A DNA stretch of 64,000 nt, from NCBI RefSeq assembly GCF_900070365.1, contig NZ_LN850107.1:2604001-2668000 (forward strand). The letters are read 5' to 3'. Position 1 is the first letter of the stretch. Every line of letters begins with the position of its first letter. This stretch comes from Alloactinosynnema sp. L-07 (GTDB taxonomy: Bacteria; Actinomycetota; Actinomycetes; Mycobacteriales; Pseudonocardiaceae). The translations under genes were made by a program, and so were the position numbers. Positions 16,210 through 24,803 of the stretch are shown here, piece by piece. The notes below the pieces were generated by a model. It had not been told where the DNA came from and searched no databases. It saw only the letters and a program-made list of their open reading frames with translations.

Positions 16210-17172
16210 ATGGCCGAGACCAAGGCCGCTCCCGCAGCGGTTCGGCATGATCCGAAGGTCACCATGGCGTTGCGCAACTTCGCCATGTCGATCACGGTGT
16301 TCAACATCCTCGGTTACCTGCTGCTCGGCTTCGAGCAGCCGTGGATCTGGCCGCTGGTGGCCCTGGCCACCGGCTACACCGTCGAGCTCGGCCTGGAGAA
16401 GCTCGGCGCCCGCGCCGAGGGCCGCGACCCGCGCTACGCGGGCGGCGGGTTCAAGGGCCTGATGGTGTTCCTGTTCCCCGCGCACATCACCAGCCTCGCG
16501 GTGAACATGCTGATCTACGTCAACGACCGGATCTGGGTGCTCATCTTCGGTGTCACCCTGGCCGTCGGCGCGAAGTGGATCCTGCGGGCTCCGGTGAAGG
16601 GCCGCATGCGGCATTTCATGAACCCGTCGAACTTCGGCATCGCGATGATCCTGCTGCTGTTCCCGTGGGGCTCGATCGCGCCGCCGTACCACTTCACCGA
16701 GCACACCTCGGGCTGGGTGGACTGGCTGATCCCCGGTCTGATCATCATCGGCGGCACGATGATCAACGGCAAGCTGACCGGCCGGATGTGGCTGATCGCG
16801 GGCTGGGTGGGCGTGTTCGCCGCCCAGTCGATCGTCCGCGGCTGGCTGTTCGACACGTCGATCCCGGCCGCGCTGGGCATGATGACCGGCGTCGCGTTCA
16901 TCCTGTTCACCAACTACATGATCACCGACCCCGGCACGTCCCCGTCGAAGCCGTGGGCGCAGTTCGCCTTCGGCGGCGGTGTGGCGCTGGCCTACGGCGT
17001 GCTGATCGTGGCGCACGTGGCGTACAACATCTTCCTCGCCACCGCGTTGGTGTGCCTGATCCGGGGCTGCTTCCACTGGACGGTGCACTTCATCAACAAG
17101 TCCAAGGTGTCGGCGCCCCCGGTCACGCTGGTGCCCGCGGCGACCGTCACCACGGAACCGAAGGCGGCCTGA
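16210..17172 (+). CDS. unbU: UnbU-like membrane protein of enediyne biosynthesis
   Basis: A 320-aa integral membrane protein with roughly eight to nine helices. Its motif FMNPSNFGIAMILLLFPW near residue 140 resembles the NPS/NPA loops of the NqrB/RnfD electron-transport subunits. That resemblance is my inference; the family is known from enediyne loci as UnbU. Together with the adjacent UnbV-like protein it suggests a membrane-associated step, perhaps redox or export. Gaps to both neighbours are 2-3 bp, indicating one transcript. Confidence 0.9.
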   Translation: MAETKAAPAAVRHDPKVTMALRNFAMSITVFNILGYLLLGFEQPWIWPLVALATGYTVELGLEKLGARAEGRDPRYAGGGFKGLMVFLFPAHITSLAVNMLIYVNDRIWVLIFGVTLAVGAKWILRAPVKGRMRHFMNPSNFGIAMILLLFPWGSIAPPYHFTEHTSGWVDWLIPGLIIIGGTMINGKLTGRMWLIAGWVGVFAAQSIVRGWLFDTSIPAALGMMTGVAFILFTNYMITDPGTSPSKPWAQFAFGGGVALAYGVLIVAHVAYNIFLATALVCLIRGCFHWTVHFINKSKVSAPPVTLVPAATVTTEPKAA

Positions 17173-17174
17173 CG

Positions 17175-18524
17175 ATGACCCACCCGCGCCGGGTTCCCCC
17201 CGGTCCCCCACGCAGCCAGACGTTCAGCCTGCTCAAGCAGCTCAAGAGCGACCGCCTCACGCTGATGTCCACGGCGGCGGAGACCTACGGGGACGCGGTG
17301 CGGGTGGGCATCGGCCCGAAGACCCTGTATTACTTCAACCACCCCGACCACGCCAAGCACATCCTGGCCGACAACAGCGCCAACTACCACAAGGGCATCG
17401 GCTACGTCGAAGCCCGTCGCGCCCTCGGCGACGGCCTGCTGACCAGCGATGGTGCCCTGTGGCGCGAGCAGCGGCGCACGATCCAGCCGGTGTTCCAGGC
17501 CAGGCGGATCAGCGGCCAGGCCGACACGGTCATCGAGGAGGCGGCCAAGCTCGTCGCCCGCCTGCGCACCCGCGAGTCGGGTGGGCCGGTGGACGTGCTG
17601 CACGAGCTGACCGGCTTCACCCTCGGCGTGCTCGGTCGCACCCTGCTCGACGCCGACCTCGACGCGTTCGAGTCGATCGGCCACTCGTTCGAGGCCGTGC
17701 AGGACCAGGCCATGTTCGAGATGGAGACCATGGGCATGGTGCCGACGTGGTTGCCGCTGCGCAGGCAGCGGGAGTTCCGCGCGGCCAGTGCCGACCTGAC
17801 CCGCATCGTCGAGGCGCTGGTGGCCGAGCGACGCGGCAACCCGCGCGACCCGGCCGACGACGTGATCTCCCGGCTGATCCTGTCCACCAAAGAGGAAGCC
17901 GACCCGAAGGTCGCGAGCCAGCGCATGCGCGACGAGCTGATCACGCTGCTGCTGGCCGGGCACGAGACGACGGCCAGCACGGTGGGCTGGGCTCTGTACC
18001 TTGTGGACAAACACCCTGAGGTCGCTCAGCGGCTGCACGAGGAGGCGGTGGCCGTGCTCGGCGACCGCACCCCGGTGCTGGAGGACCTCAAGCAGCTCAC
18101 GTACACCAACATGGTCCTCGAAGAGGCCATGCGGCTGTTCCCGCCGGTCTGGATCCTCACCCGGCGCGCGGTCGAGGAGGACGAGGTCGGCGGCTACCAC
18201 GTGCCCGCGGGGTCGGACGTCATGGTGTGCCCCTACACCCTGCACCGACACCCGGCGTTCTGGGACGAGCCGGAGAAGTTCGACCCGGAGCGGTTCGACC
18301 CGGAACGGCCCAACACGCGGCCGCGGTACGCGTACCTGCCATTCGGCGCGGGCCCGCGCTTCTGCGTCGGCAGCCACCTTGGGCTGATGGAGGCCGCGTT
18401 CGTGGTCTCCATGATCGCCAGGGAGATGCGGATGAAGCTGGTCCCGGACTACCCGGTGGTGCCGGAGCCGATGCTGTCGCTGCGGGTCAAGGGCGGGTTG
18501 CCGATGACGGTGCACTCGCTCTGA
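17175..18524 (+). CDS. Cytochrome P450 of the enediyne operon
   Basis: A complete 449-aa P450 with all signatures: I-helix AGHETT, K-helix EEAMR (ExxR) and heme loop FGAGPRFCVG with the Cys ligand. The sequence style is that of the CYP class with long C-terminal regions (GYHVPAGSDVMV, PERFDPER). It is the last gene of the DUF1702-UnbV-UnbU operon, beginning 2 bp after UnbU. This position, and the existence of an E7 P450 in enediyne loci, suggest it oxidises the enediyne core or an intermediate. No ferredoxin is encoded in the window. Confidence 0.92.
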   Translation: MTHPRRVPPGPPRSQTFSLLKQLKSDRLTLMSTAAETYGDAVRVGIGPKTLYYFNHPDHAKHILADNSANYHKGIGYVEARRALGDGLLTSDGALWREQRRTIQPVFQARRISGQADTVIEEAAKLVARLRTRESGGPVDVLHELTGFTLGVLGRTLLDADLDAFESIGHSFEAVQDQAMFEMETMGMVPTWLPLRRQREFRAASADLTRIVEALVAERRGNPRDPADDVISRLILSTKEEADPKVASQRMRDELITLLLAGHETTASTVGWALYLVDKHPEVAQRLHEEAVAVLGDRTPVLEDLKQLTYTNMVLEEAMRLFPPVWILTRRAVEEDEVGGYHVPAGSDVMVCPYTLHRHPAFWDEPEKFDPERFDPERPNTRPRYAYLPFGAGPRFCVGSHLGLMEAAFVVSMIAREMRMKLVPDYPVVPEPMLSLRVKGGLPMTVHSL

Positions 18525-18538
18525 GGCATGCGGTTCTG

Positions 18539-18568
18539 GAGGGGCGTCGGCTTCGGCAGGCGCCCCTC
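18539..18568. terminator. Bidirectional hairpin between convergent genes
   Basis: GAGGGGCG at 18539-18546 pairs with CGCCCCTC at 18561-18568 around a 14-nt loop. It lies between the convergent stop codons of the P450 and the anti-sigma gene. There is no clear U-tract on the plus strand. Confidence 0.55.
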
Positions 18569-18581
18569 CCCCGCGTCCGGG

Positions 18582-19259
18582 TCAGAACGTCGACTCGAGG
18601 ACGAGAGCGCCGGACGGATCGGTGACCTCGAATCCGTTGGCGTTCGCCCGGAGCACCGAGCTGTTGAGATTGCACTTCATCTCTTTCGGCCCGGTGCCGA
18701 TGAACTCGCCCGCGGGGATCTTGCGCCCATCGGCGTCGGTGACCATGACCCGATAGGGTTCGCCGGTCTCGAACCCGGTGGCGGTCAGCTTGATCTCGAC
18801 ACCCCAGGTGTGGGGAACAAGCTGCGCGCTCGCGCTGATCCTGGGGTCCGGTCCCCGCACGGCGACCGCCTCCAGCGGCACCTTCGCGTCCTGGGTCGGC
18901 GCGGGCGCGTCCGGATGCGCCCACCACCCGACTCCCGCGCCTAGAGCGACCGCGGCCACCGCCGCGGCGGCCGGTACCGCCCAGCGGGGCGCCCGGACCC
19001 GCTCGCCCCGTTCGGCGCGGATCCGGGCGAGCACCGCCTCCCCCAGGTCCGGGGGCGGCGACGGCGGCACCGGGCCAAGCTGGTCTACGTCGACTAGGCG
19101 CAGGCTCTCGGCGACCGGGGTGATCTCACGCAGTTCGGCCCGACACTCCTGACACCCGGCCAGGTGCGCTTCGACGGCCAGCCGCTCATGTTCGTCGAGC
19201 TGGTCGAGCGCGTAGGCGCCGAGCACCTCCTTGAGGGCGCGATGGGCGTTCTCATTCAC
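18582..19259 (-). CDS. Anti-sigma factor (zinc-finger/RskA type)
   Basis: A 225-aa membrane anti-sigma factor. The N-terminal anti-sigma domain contains the zinc-type motif HLAGCQECRAEL. A single membrane helix lies at about 95-118 (VAAVALGAGVGWW), followed by an extracytoplasmic C-terminal RskA-like sensor domain. It should hold the co-encoded sigma factor inactive until the outer domain is processed. The GTG start at 19259 overlaps the sigma stop as GTGA. A methionine in the outer domain (DADGRKIPAGEF region) is consistent with RskA-type sensing but proves nothing about the signal. Confidence 0.88.
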   Translation of the reverse strand: MNENAHRALKEVLGAYALDQLDEHERLAVEAHLAGCQECRAELREITPVAESLRLVDVDQLGPVPPSPPPDLGEAVLARIRAERGERVRAPRWAVPAAAAVAAVALGAGVGWWAHPDAPAPTQDAKVPLEAVAVRGPDPRISASAQLVPHTWGVEIKLTATGFETGEPYRVMVTDADGRKIPAGEFIGTGPKEMKCNLNSSVLRANANGFEVTDPSGALVLESTF

Positions 19260-19819
19260 AGCTCCACCCCCATCTCCTCCAAGGCCACGCGGAGTGATTT
19301 CAAACCGTAGAACAGCCTGCTGCGCAGCGTCCCGGTCGGCACGCCCTGCTCGGCGGCCACCTCGGCGTGCGACCGGCCGCGGAAGTAGGTCTCGATCAGC
19401 GCGCCGCGGTGCTCGGGGCTGATCCTGGTCAGCGCCTCCTCGATGAGCCATGCCGTCAGGTGGCGCTCGTCGAAACCCTCGGCGTCCTGGGCTGGTTCCT
19501 CGGGAATCAGGCCGAAAACGCGCGCGGGCCGGGCGGTGCTGCGCCGGACCTCGTCGACAACCACGTGCCGGGCGATGGCGAACAGCCACACCCGCAGGCT
19601 CGCCACGTCCGGGTCATAGCGGTCGGCCGCGCGCCACGCGCGCAGGAACACCTCCTGCACCACGTCTTGGGCGCCGCCCTCGTCGCGCAACGTGCGCAGG
19701 GCGAAGCGGTAGAGCTCCGGGCCATGGGCCCGATACGCGGCACGAAGTGCCTGGTCGGAGGTCAGATCAGCACCGTCCGACCGGCGCGCGGTCCGTCGCC
19801 CGCGGGTAAGCCCGCTCAT
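19256..19819 (-). CDS. ECF RNA polymerase sigma factor (SigK/SigL-like)
   Basis: A 187-aa ECF sigma factor with region 2 (ELYRFALRTL, DVVQEVFLRAWR) and region 4 (HAEVAAEQGVPTGTLRSRL helix-turn-helix) and no extra domain. ATG 19819 has AAAAGGAG 5 nt upstream; GTG 19825 is possible. It is coupled to the downstream anti-sigma factor. The pairing with an RskA-like anti-sigma resembles the SigK/RskA module. The DUF4394 exported protein is divergently transcribed 158 bp away and is a candidate regulon member. Confidence 0.92.
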   Translation of the reverse strand: MSGLTRGRRTARRSDGADLTSDQALRAAYRAHGPELYRFALRTLRDEGGAQDVVQEVFLRAWRAADRYDPDVASLRVWLFAIARHVVVDEVRRSTARPARVFGLIPEEPAQDAEGFDERHLTAWLIEEALTRISPEHRGALIETYFRGRSHAEVAAEQGVPTGTLRSRLFYGLKSLRVALEEMGVEL

Positions 19820-19977
19820 CGACACTCCTTTTCGGGGTCGATGTGTGTTCGGAGCGGACCCGCCAACTGTTCAGTCGGGTGATGAATTCGTCCGGTTTCG
19901 ATCCCGGATGAACACCGGGGCCCTCGGCGCCGAATGCACTGCGCAAGGTTTCCGGAAGTCGAGAACAGGGAGCACTC

Positions 19978-20853
19978 ATGCGCAAAGCGACTACCGCCAT
20001 CGTGGCCTGCGCCGCGGTCCTCGCCGCGGTACTGGGCACCGGCAGCGCGGCGGCCACCCCGAAGCACCACCCCCGCTCCGGTGGCGAACTGCTCGTGCTG
20101 AGCACCAATGGGTTCCTGACCAGGCATGACGCGGGGTTCCCGCTGCTGGTCAAGGGCAAGGCGCGGATCACCGGCGTGGCCGCTGGCGACCGCCTGATCG
20201 GCATCGACGTCCGGCCCGCCACGGGCGTGCTGTACTCGCTGTCGGCGGGCGGCCAGCTCTACACCGTCGACGCCCACACGGGACAGGCCACCGCGGTCGG
20301 CGCCCCGATCGCGCTCAACGGCACCGCGATCGGCATCGACTTCAACCCGACGGTCGACCGGATCCGGGTGGTGACCTCGTCCGGCCAGAACCTGCGGCTC
20401 GTGCCCGGCACCGGCGCGGTGGCCGCCACGGATACCCCCTTGGCCTACGCCCCGACCGACAAGGCCGCGGGCACGACCCCGGCCGTCGCCGCGGCGGGCT
20501 ACACCAACAGCGTCGCGGGCGCGACGAGCACGCTGCTCTACGACCTCGACGCCGCCCGGGACACGCTGGTCACCCAGGGAACCGCGCCCGGCGTCACCCC
20601 GGCCGTGTCCCCTAACACCGGGCAGCTGTTCACCGTGGGCAGGCTCGGTCTGCGGATCACCGCGGTCAATGGTTTCGACATCAAGGGAGCCGCTCCGGCG
20701 GGCCCGTTCGACCCGAGTGACTACCGGGCCATCGCGGCCGTCCAACTCGGCGGGCCGCTGTCGGTGTTGGCCCGCGTCGACCTCGCCACCGGGCGGGCGC
20801 ACGTCGTGGCGCCGCTGTTCAGCAGGGCGGTCGGCGTCGCCTTCATCGGCTGA
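19978..20853 (+). CDS. Secreted DUF4394 protein
   Basis: A 291-aa exported protein. It has a signal peptide (MRKATTAIVACAAVLAAVLG, cleavage near the TGSAAA-TP boundary, about residue 27) and a DUF4394 beta-propeller-like domain. Repeated patterns include LIGIDVRPATGVLYSL, AIGIDFNPTVDRIRVV and VSPNTGQLFTVGRLG. Members are extracellular and of unknown function. It faces the ECF sigma gene in divergent orientation, suggesting control by that sigma. Nothing ties it to enediyne synthesis. Confidence 0.85.
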   Translation: MRKATTAIVACAAVLAAVLGTGSAAATPKHHPRSGGELLVLSTNGFLTRHDAGFPLLVKGKARITGVAAGDRLIGIDVRPATGVLYSLSAGGQLYTVDAHTGQATAVGAPIALNGTAIGIDFNPTVDRIRVVTSSGQNLRLVPGTGAVAATDTPLAYAPTDKAAGTTPAVAAAGYTNSVAGATSTLLYDLDAARDTLVTQGTAPGVTPAVSPNTGQLFTVGRLGLRITAVNGFDIKGAAPAGPFDPSDYRAIAAVQLGGPLSVLARVDLATGRAHVVAPLFSRAVGVAFIG

Positions 20854-20880
20854 GGCCGGGGGTTCGGCGGCGCGGCGGTC

Positions 20881-21426
20881 TCAGCCGCGTCGTCGGGCCA
20901 GCCTGCGCAGGGCGACCAGGAGGATGTCGCCCAGGACCGTGCCCGCCGGGGAGGTCTCGGCGTCGGCGGTCCGGTCGAGGCGGGCGATCGCCTCGGCGAG
21001 TTCGGCGTAGCTGTCGACGTGGTCGAGCAGCTCGCAGTGGCCCAGCCGCCGGAACGCGCACAGGACGCCGACCAGGGCGGACACGGCGGTGTCCGCGCCG
21101 CGCAGGTCCCAGCCGCGGGATTCGGCCATGGCGGAGATCCGGTCCAGCGCCCACGCGCGTTCCTCATCGGTCACGTCCAGTTTGCCGCGCCCGGCCTTGA
21201 GCAGGTCGTGGGCGGAGTCGGCGAGCACGTCGCGGATCGCGGCGATCGACAGGCCGCCGATGCCGGCCAGCGAGCGGATGAGCCGCAGCCTGCGCACGTG
21301 GCTCTCGTCGTAGTCGGCCTGGTTCGGGCCGGTGCGCTCCCCCGGCGGCAGCAAGCCCTCGCGCAGGTAGAACTTGACCGTCGCCACCGACAGGCCCGCC
21401 TCGGCACAGAGTTCGCGCATCCGCAC
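20881..21426 (-). CDS. MerR-family transcriptional regulator
   Basis: About 181 aa. The N-terminal winged helix is typical of MerR proteins (AEAGLSVATVKFYLREGLLPPGERT) with the second-helix stretch RRLRLIRSLAGIGGLSI. The C-terminal helical dimerisation part lacks a cysteine cluster for metals, so an organic effector is more likely. GTG 21426 is placed by GGAGG 10 nt upstream; ATG 21420 would give two residues fewer. It faces the DUF5987-GMC operon divergently with a short AT-richer gap (21427-21595) and is the natural candidate to control it. Confidence 0.85.
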   Translation of the reverse strand: MRMRELCAEAGLSVATVKFYLREGLLPPGERTGPNQADYDESHVRRLRLIRSLAGIGGLSIAAIRDVLADSAHDLLKAGRGKLDVTDEERAWALDRISAMAESRGWDLRGADTAVSALVGVLCAFRRLGHCELLDHVDSYAELAEAIARLDRTADAETSPAGTVLGDILLVALRRLARRRG

Positions 21427-21595
21427 AACAAGTCTCCCTCCAAATGCCGACTGTGGCGCCAAAACTGACGGGAGACACCTTCCTGACTGCGGATTTTCCT
21501 TATACAGCAAGAAAAGATTGGCATGGCGGGAGATGCGGCAATGACCCTCTCAGCAAGACGATAAACGTCTACCGCAGCCGAGGGAGGACACCGCC

Positions 21596-22162
21596 GTGCA
21601 CTCGGGCACCTCAGACGAACAGGTCAAAACGATCACGTTGGAAGCGTTCGCGGACACGATCGTGCCTGGCGAGAAGCGCAGCCCCGACGACCGTGCCATC
21701 GCCGGTGTCTCGACCGGCGGCGGTGCCGTGCAGTCCGGCGCCCTGGAGATGCTGCACCACCCCGCGACCGGGATCACCGCCGGGCTGGAGTCGCTGGTCG
21801 GGATGCTCAACGGCCACGCCACGAACTATGCCGCCGACAAGGGGATCACCCTCGACGACACGGTTCCGCCGTTCGTGGCGCTGGAGTTCGACGACCGGGT
21901 CGCGCTCATCCGAATCCTGACCACCCCCGGTCACCCGGAGAAGTCGGGTTGGGTGCTGCTGGCCCTGTTCTGCAACATGGCCTTCGACAGCGCCGCGCAC
22001 ATCAGTACCCACGACGCGATCGCCGAAGGCCACCCCGGCCTGCTCACCATCGGGTTCGAGCTGCCGCAGAAGGACGGCCTGTGGCGGTTCAAGGACTACT
22101 CCTACGGCAGGCAGTTCGCCAAGCCGCACCCCGACACGACTGCCACTGGGAGCCCGGCGTGA
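21596..22162 (+). CDS. DUF5987 protein, probable small partner of the GMC oxidoreductase
   Basis: A 188-aa protein of the DUF5987 type, resembling gluconate 2-dehydrogenase subunit 3 in size and position. ITLEAFADTIVPGEKR at the start is the common motif of these small partners. There is no clear twin-arginine signal. The GTG of the GMC gene overlaps its TGA by 4 bp, so the pair is translationally coupled. I infer a complex in which this subunit assists folding, cofactor insertion or localisation of the dehydrogenase. GTG 21596 follows GAGGGAGGAC. Confidence 0.75.
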   Translation: MHSGTSDEQVKTITLEAFADTIVPGEKRSPDDRAIAGVSTGGGAVQSGALEMLHHPATGITAGLESLVGMLNGHATNYAADKGITLDDTVPPFVALEFDDRVALIRILTTPGHPEKSGWVLLALFCNMAFDSAAHISTHDAIAEGHPGLLTIGFELPQKDGLWRFKDYSYGRQFAKPHPDTTATGSPA

Positions 22163-23805
22163 CCACCGAGACCACCGATGTCCTGATCGTCGGCAGCGGG
22201 TTCGGCGGCGCCATCGCCGCCTACCACCTGGCCACCGGCGGGGCGAAGGTCACCATCCTCGAACGCGGCCCGTGGCTGCAGGCCGAGGACTTCGACCACG
22301 ACTACCTGCTCGGCAAGAGCTACACCCGGGCCTTCGACTTCGTCGCGGGCGACGGGATGAGCATCCTGAGCGGCAACTGCGTCGGCGGCGGCAGCGTGGT
22401 CTACTTCGCCGCCCTGCCCCGCGCGCCGCGGTTCGTCTTCGAGCGGCAGGGCAGCATCGGCCGCCGCATGTGGCCCGCCGCGATCAGCCGCGACACGCTC
22501 GACCCGTGGTACGACCGGGTGTCCTCGGCGATCCCGGTGCAGCAGCAGACCTGGGACGACATCAGCTACGCGGGCGGTCTGTGGGCCGCGGCGTGCGACA
22601 ACGCGGGCCGCACGGCCAACCCGGTGCCGGTGGGCATCGACAACGGCAAGTGCACCAACTGCAACTGGATGATGGCGGGCTGCAAGTTCGACGCCAAGAA
22701 GTCGCTGCTGTTCAACTACCTGCCCGGCGCGGCGGCCGCGGGCGCGGAGATCCGCCCGCTGCACGAGGTCCAGCGGCTGGAGCGGCTCGACGACGGCGGC
22801 TACCGGGTGCACTACCTGCACGTCGACGACGAGGACTACCGGATCACCACCGGCGGCGGCGCCATCGAAGCCAAGATCGTCATCCTGGCGGCGGGCGCAG
22901 GCGCGACCCCGGTCATCCTGCAGCGGTCGGAGGCCGAACTCGGCCCGATGCCGCACGCGGTCGGCCGCTACTTCTCCGGCAACGGCGAGCGCCTCAACAC
23001 CGCGATCATCAACGAGGACCGCGCCCGCGACGTGCTCGGCCTCGACCGCGGCGACGGCCGCGCCTACGCGGCCAACCAGATCGGCAAGGGCCCGGTGATC
23101 GCCAGCTGGGACCGGCTCGACGGGTCGCTGCCGGAGTACCGGCGCTACTCCCTTGAGCAGCTGTACTTCCCGCCCGGCCTCGGCACGATCCTGGCCCAGG
23201 CGCACGGTGAGGACGGCCCGACCTGGCTGGGTCCGGCGAAGAAGGAGATGCTGCGCCGCTGGCAGTCGTGGCTGACGATCTTCCAGATCGTCGAGGACGA
23301 CAACGAGGGCGTCTTCGGCCCGCCGCCGCCCACCGGCAACGCCTACCGCATCTCCCAGCAGATGCTGGGCCGCGGACCGCTGAGCTACGACCCGACGCCC
23401 AACACGCTCGGGGCGTGGGCGGCCGCCGACGCCGACGTCCGCGACATCCTCGAACGCGACGGCATCGCCACGGTGCTGCCGTGGACCAACGACCTCGTCG
23501 GCGCGTACACCGTGCACCCGCTGTCGTCGTGCCGTATCGGCGACGACCCGGCGACCTCGGCGCTCGACGACCGCCATGAGCTGCGCGGACACCCTGGCAT
23601 CTTCGTGACCGACGGTTCGGCGGTGCCCGCCGCGCTCACGGTCAACCCCGCGCTCACGATCTCCGCGCTGGCCGAGCGGGCGATGCCCGGCATCGTCGCC
23701 GCCGCGCGGGCGCGCGGGATCAAGGTCGGCTACGACGGGTCGCTGCCGGACCCGGCGACGACCAAGCCGTTGCTGCGGCCGGGGACCGTACCGCTGAGCG
23801 CCTGA
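22159..23805 (+). CDS. GMC-family FAD-dependent oxidoreductase
   Basis: A 548-aa oxidoreductase with the N-terminal FAD motif VGSGFGGAIAAYHLA (GxGxxG, about residues 12-26) and a cysteine-rich insertion (CTNCNWMMAGC, about residue 170). The C-terminal GMC signature is HPLSSCRIGDD, then FVTDGSAVPAALTVNP. It should oxidise an alcohol or related group with FAD. Coupling to DUF5987 (GTGA overlap) and the enediyne locus upstream suggest a tailoring oxidation; a GMC-like oxidoreductase is also known from some enediyne clusters. A cholesterol-oxidase-like steroid role cannot be excluded by sequence alone. Confidence 0.88.
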   Translation: MTTETTDVLIVGSGFGGAIAAYHLATGGAKVTILERGPWLQAEDFDHDYLLGKSYTRAFDFVAGDGMSILSGNCVGGGSVVYFAALPRAPRFVFERQGSIGRRMWPAAISRDTLDPWYDRVSSAIPVQQQTWDDISYAGGLWAAACDNAGRTANPVPVGIDNGKCTNCNWMMAGCKFDAKKSLLFNYLPGAAAAGAEIRPLHEVQRLERLDDGGYRVHYLHVDDEDYRITTGGGAIEAKIVILAAGAGATPVILQRSEAELGPMPHAVGRYFSGNGERLNTAIINEDRARDVLGLDRGDGRAYAANQIGKGPVIASWDRLDGSLPEYRRYSLEQLYFPPGLGTILAQAHGEDGPTWLGPAKKEMLRRWQSWLTIFQIVEDDNEGVFGPPPPTGNAYRISQQMLGRGPLSYDPTPNTLGAWAAADADVRDILERDGIATVLPWTNDLVGAYTVHPLSSCRIGDDPATSALDDRHELRGHPGIFVTDGSAVPAALTVNPALTISALAERAMPGIVAAARARGIKVGYDGSLPDPATTKPLLRPGTVPLSA

Positions 23806-23961
23806 GCGGGACGCCGTCCTCGGCTGTGCGCACCTTCGCCGGGACCCGCCGCGGGTCCTCCCAGAACGGGCGGAACGCCTCGTCGGTGCGCAGGACGGCC
23901 GCCCCGCCGCCCGCGACCCGCGGGCGGCCGGGGCGGGCTGAGACGACGGTGGTGGCGGGAC

Positions 23962-24168
23962 ATGAGTGTGCTCGAAGAGATGACCAAGCTGATGCTGGAC
24001 ATGCCGGGGCCGAAAGCAGGCACGCAGGAAGTGGCTGACTGGTATGCCCGAAAGGCAAGGTTGCTCGAACACATCGCGGCCGAGGGTGGACCGGACGCCG
24101 AACAGGTGCGTGAACTCGCCCTGTTGGCCTATAGGCGCTCCCAATCCTTGCATGGACGCGCCGCGTGA
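23962..24168 (+). CDS. Small 68-aa helical protein, unknown
   Basis: An acidic, probably all-helical protein with a motif KAGTQEVADWYARKARLLEH. I do not recognise a family. Codon usage looks coding (third positions strongly G/C) and there is no competing frame with better statistics. The ribosome site upstream of ATG 23962 is weak (GGTGGCGGG). It lies between the GMC gene and two membrane-protein genes on the same strand, so it may belong to that transcript. Confidence 0.6.
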   Translation: MSVLEEMTKLMLDMPGPKAGTQEVADWYARKARLLEHIAAEGGPDAEQVRELALLAYRRSQSLHGRAA

Positions 24169-24231
24169 CGCCAAGATCACCGCGGGTCGCCGTGCCGGGC
24201 GGACCGCACATCGCGACGAGAGGTGGGCGTG

Positions 24232-24798
24232 ATGACGACGCAAGTGAGCGCGGGCAAGCAGGGTGGCCTGATCGCCGCGCTCAATGGGAAGTACCACAAG
24301 GCCGCCCTGATGGGTTTCCTGTTCATCGTGCTCGCCCACTGGGCCGAGCACATCGTCCAGGCCATTCAGATCTACGTCCTGGACTGGGCGCGGCCCAAGG
24401 CGGGCGGCGTACTCGGGCTCTGGTTCCCGTGGCTGGTCAGCTCCGAGTGGATGCACTACGGCTACGCGATCATCATGCTGACCGGTCTGGTCATCCTGCG
24501 CCACGGCTTCACCGGCCGGGCGCGCAAGTGGTGGGTCGCATCGATGTGGATCCAGGTCTGGCACCACTTCGAGCACCTGCTGCTGCTGATCCAGGCGCTG
24601 GCGGGCAGCAACCTGCTCGGCGAGGCCAAGCCGACCAGCATCGTCCAGCTCATCGCCCCGCGCGTTGAGCTGCACCTGTTCTACAACTTCGTCGTCTTCG
24701 TCCCGATGGTCGTGGCGATGATCCTGCACATGCGCCCTCGCCCCGAGGAGCGCGCCGAGATGAAGTGCTCGTGCGCCGGGCCGGTCCTCGTCGGCTAA
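24232..24798 (+). CDS. His-rich four-helix membrane protein, unknown
   Basis: A 188-aa membrane protein with about four helices. Histidines cluster inside them: AHWAEHIVQAIQ (near residue 40), WIQVWHHFEHLLLL (near 105-118) and ELHLFYN (near 147). This pattern is what heme- or metal-binding membrane proteins look like, but I know no family match. The C-terminus has two near-adjacent cysteines (CSCAG). ATG 24232 has GAGAGG about 8 nt upstream. It is 5 bp ahead of the next membrane-protein gene. Confidence 0.7.
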   Translation: MTTQVSAGKQGGLIAALNGKYHKAALMGFLFIVLAHWAEHIVQAIQIYVLDWARPKAGGVLGLWFPWLVSSEWMHYGYAIIMLTGLVILRHGFTGRARKWWVASMWIQVWHHFEHLLLLIQALAGSNLLGEAKPTSIVQLIAPRVELHLFYNFVVFVPMVVAMILHMRPRPEERAEMKCSCAGPVLVG

Positions 24799-24803
24799 GC
24801 GAG

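Noticed and set aside
14233..17211. A 992-codon minus-strand open frame across the UnbV and UnbU genes
   Set aside because: Same artefact; Val/Asp/Arg/His-rich composition without motifs, opposite real proteins with FG-GAP and membrane segments.
23826..24038. Small plus-strand ORF before the 68-aa gene
   Set aside because: Arg/Gly-rich low-complexity product, no ribosome site, overlaps the better 68-aa frame.
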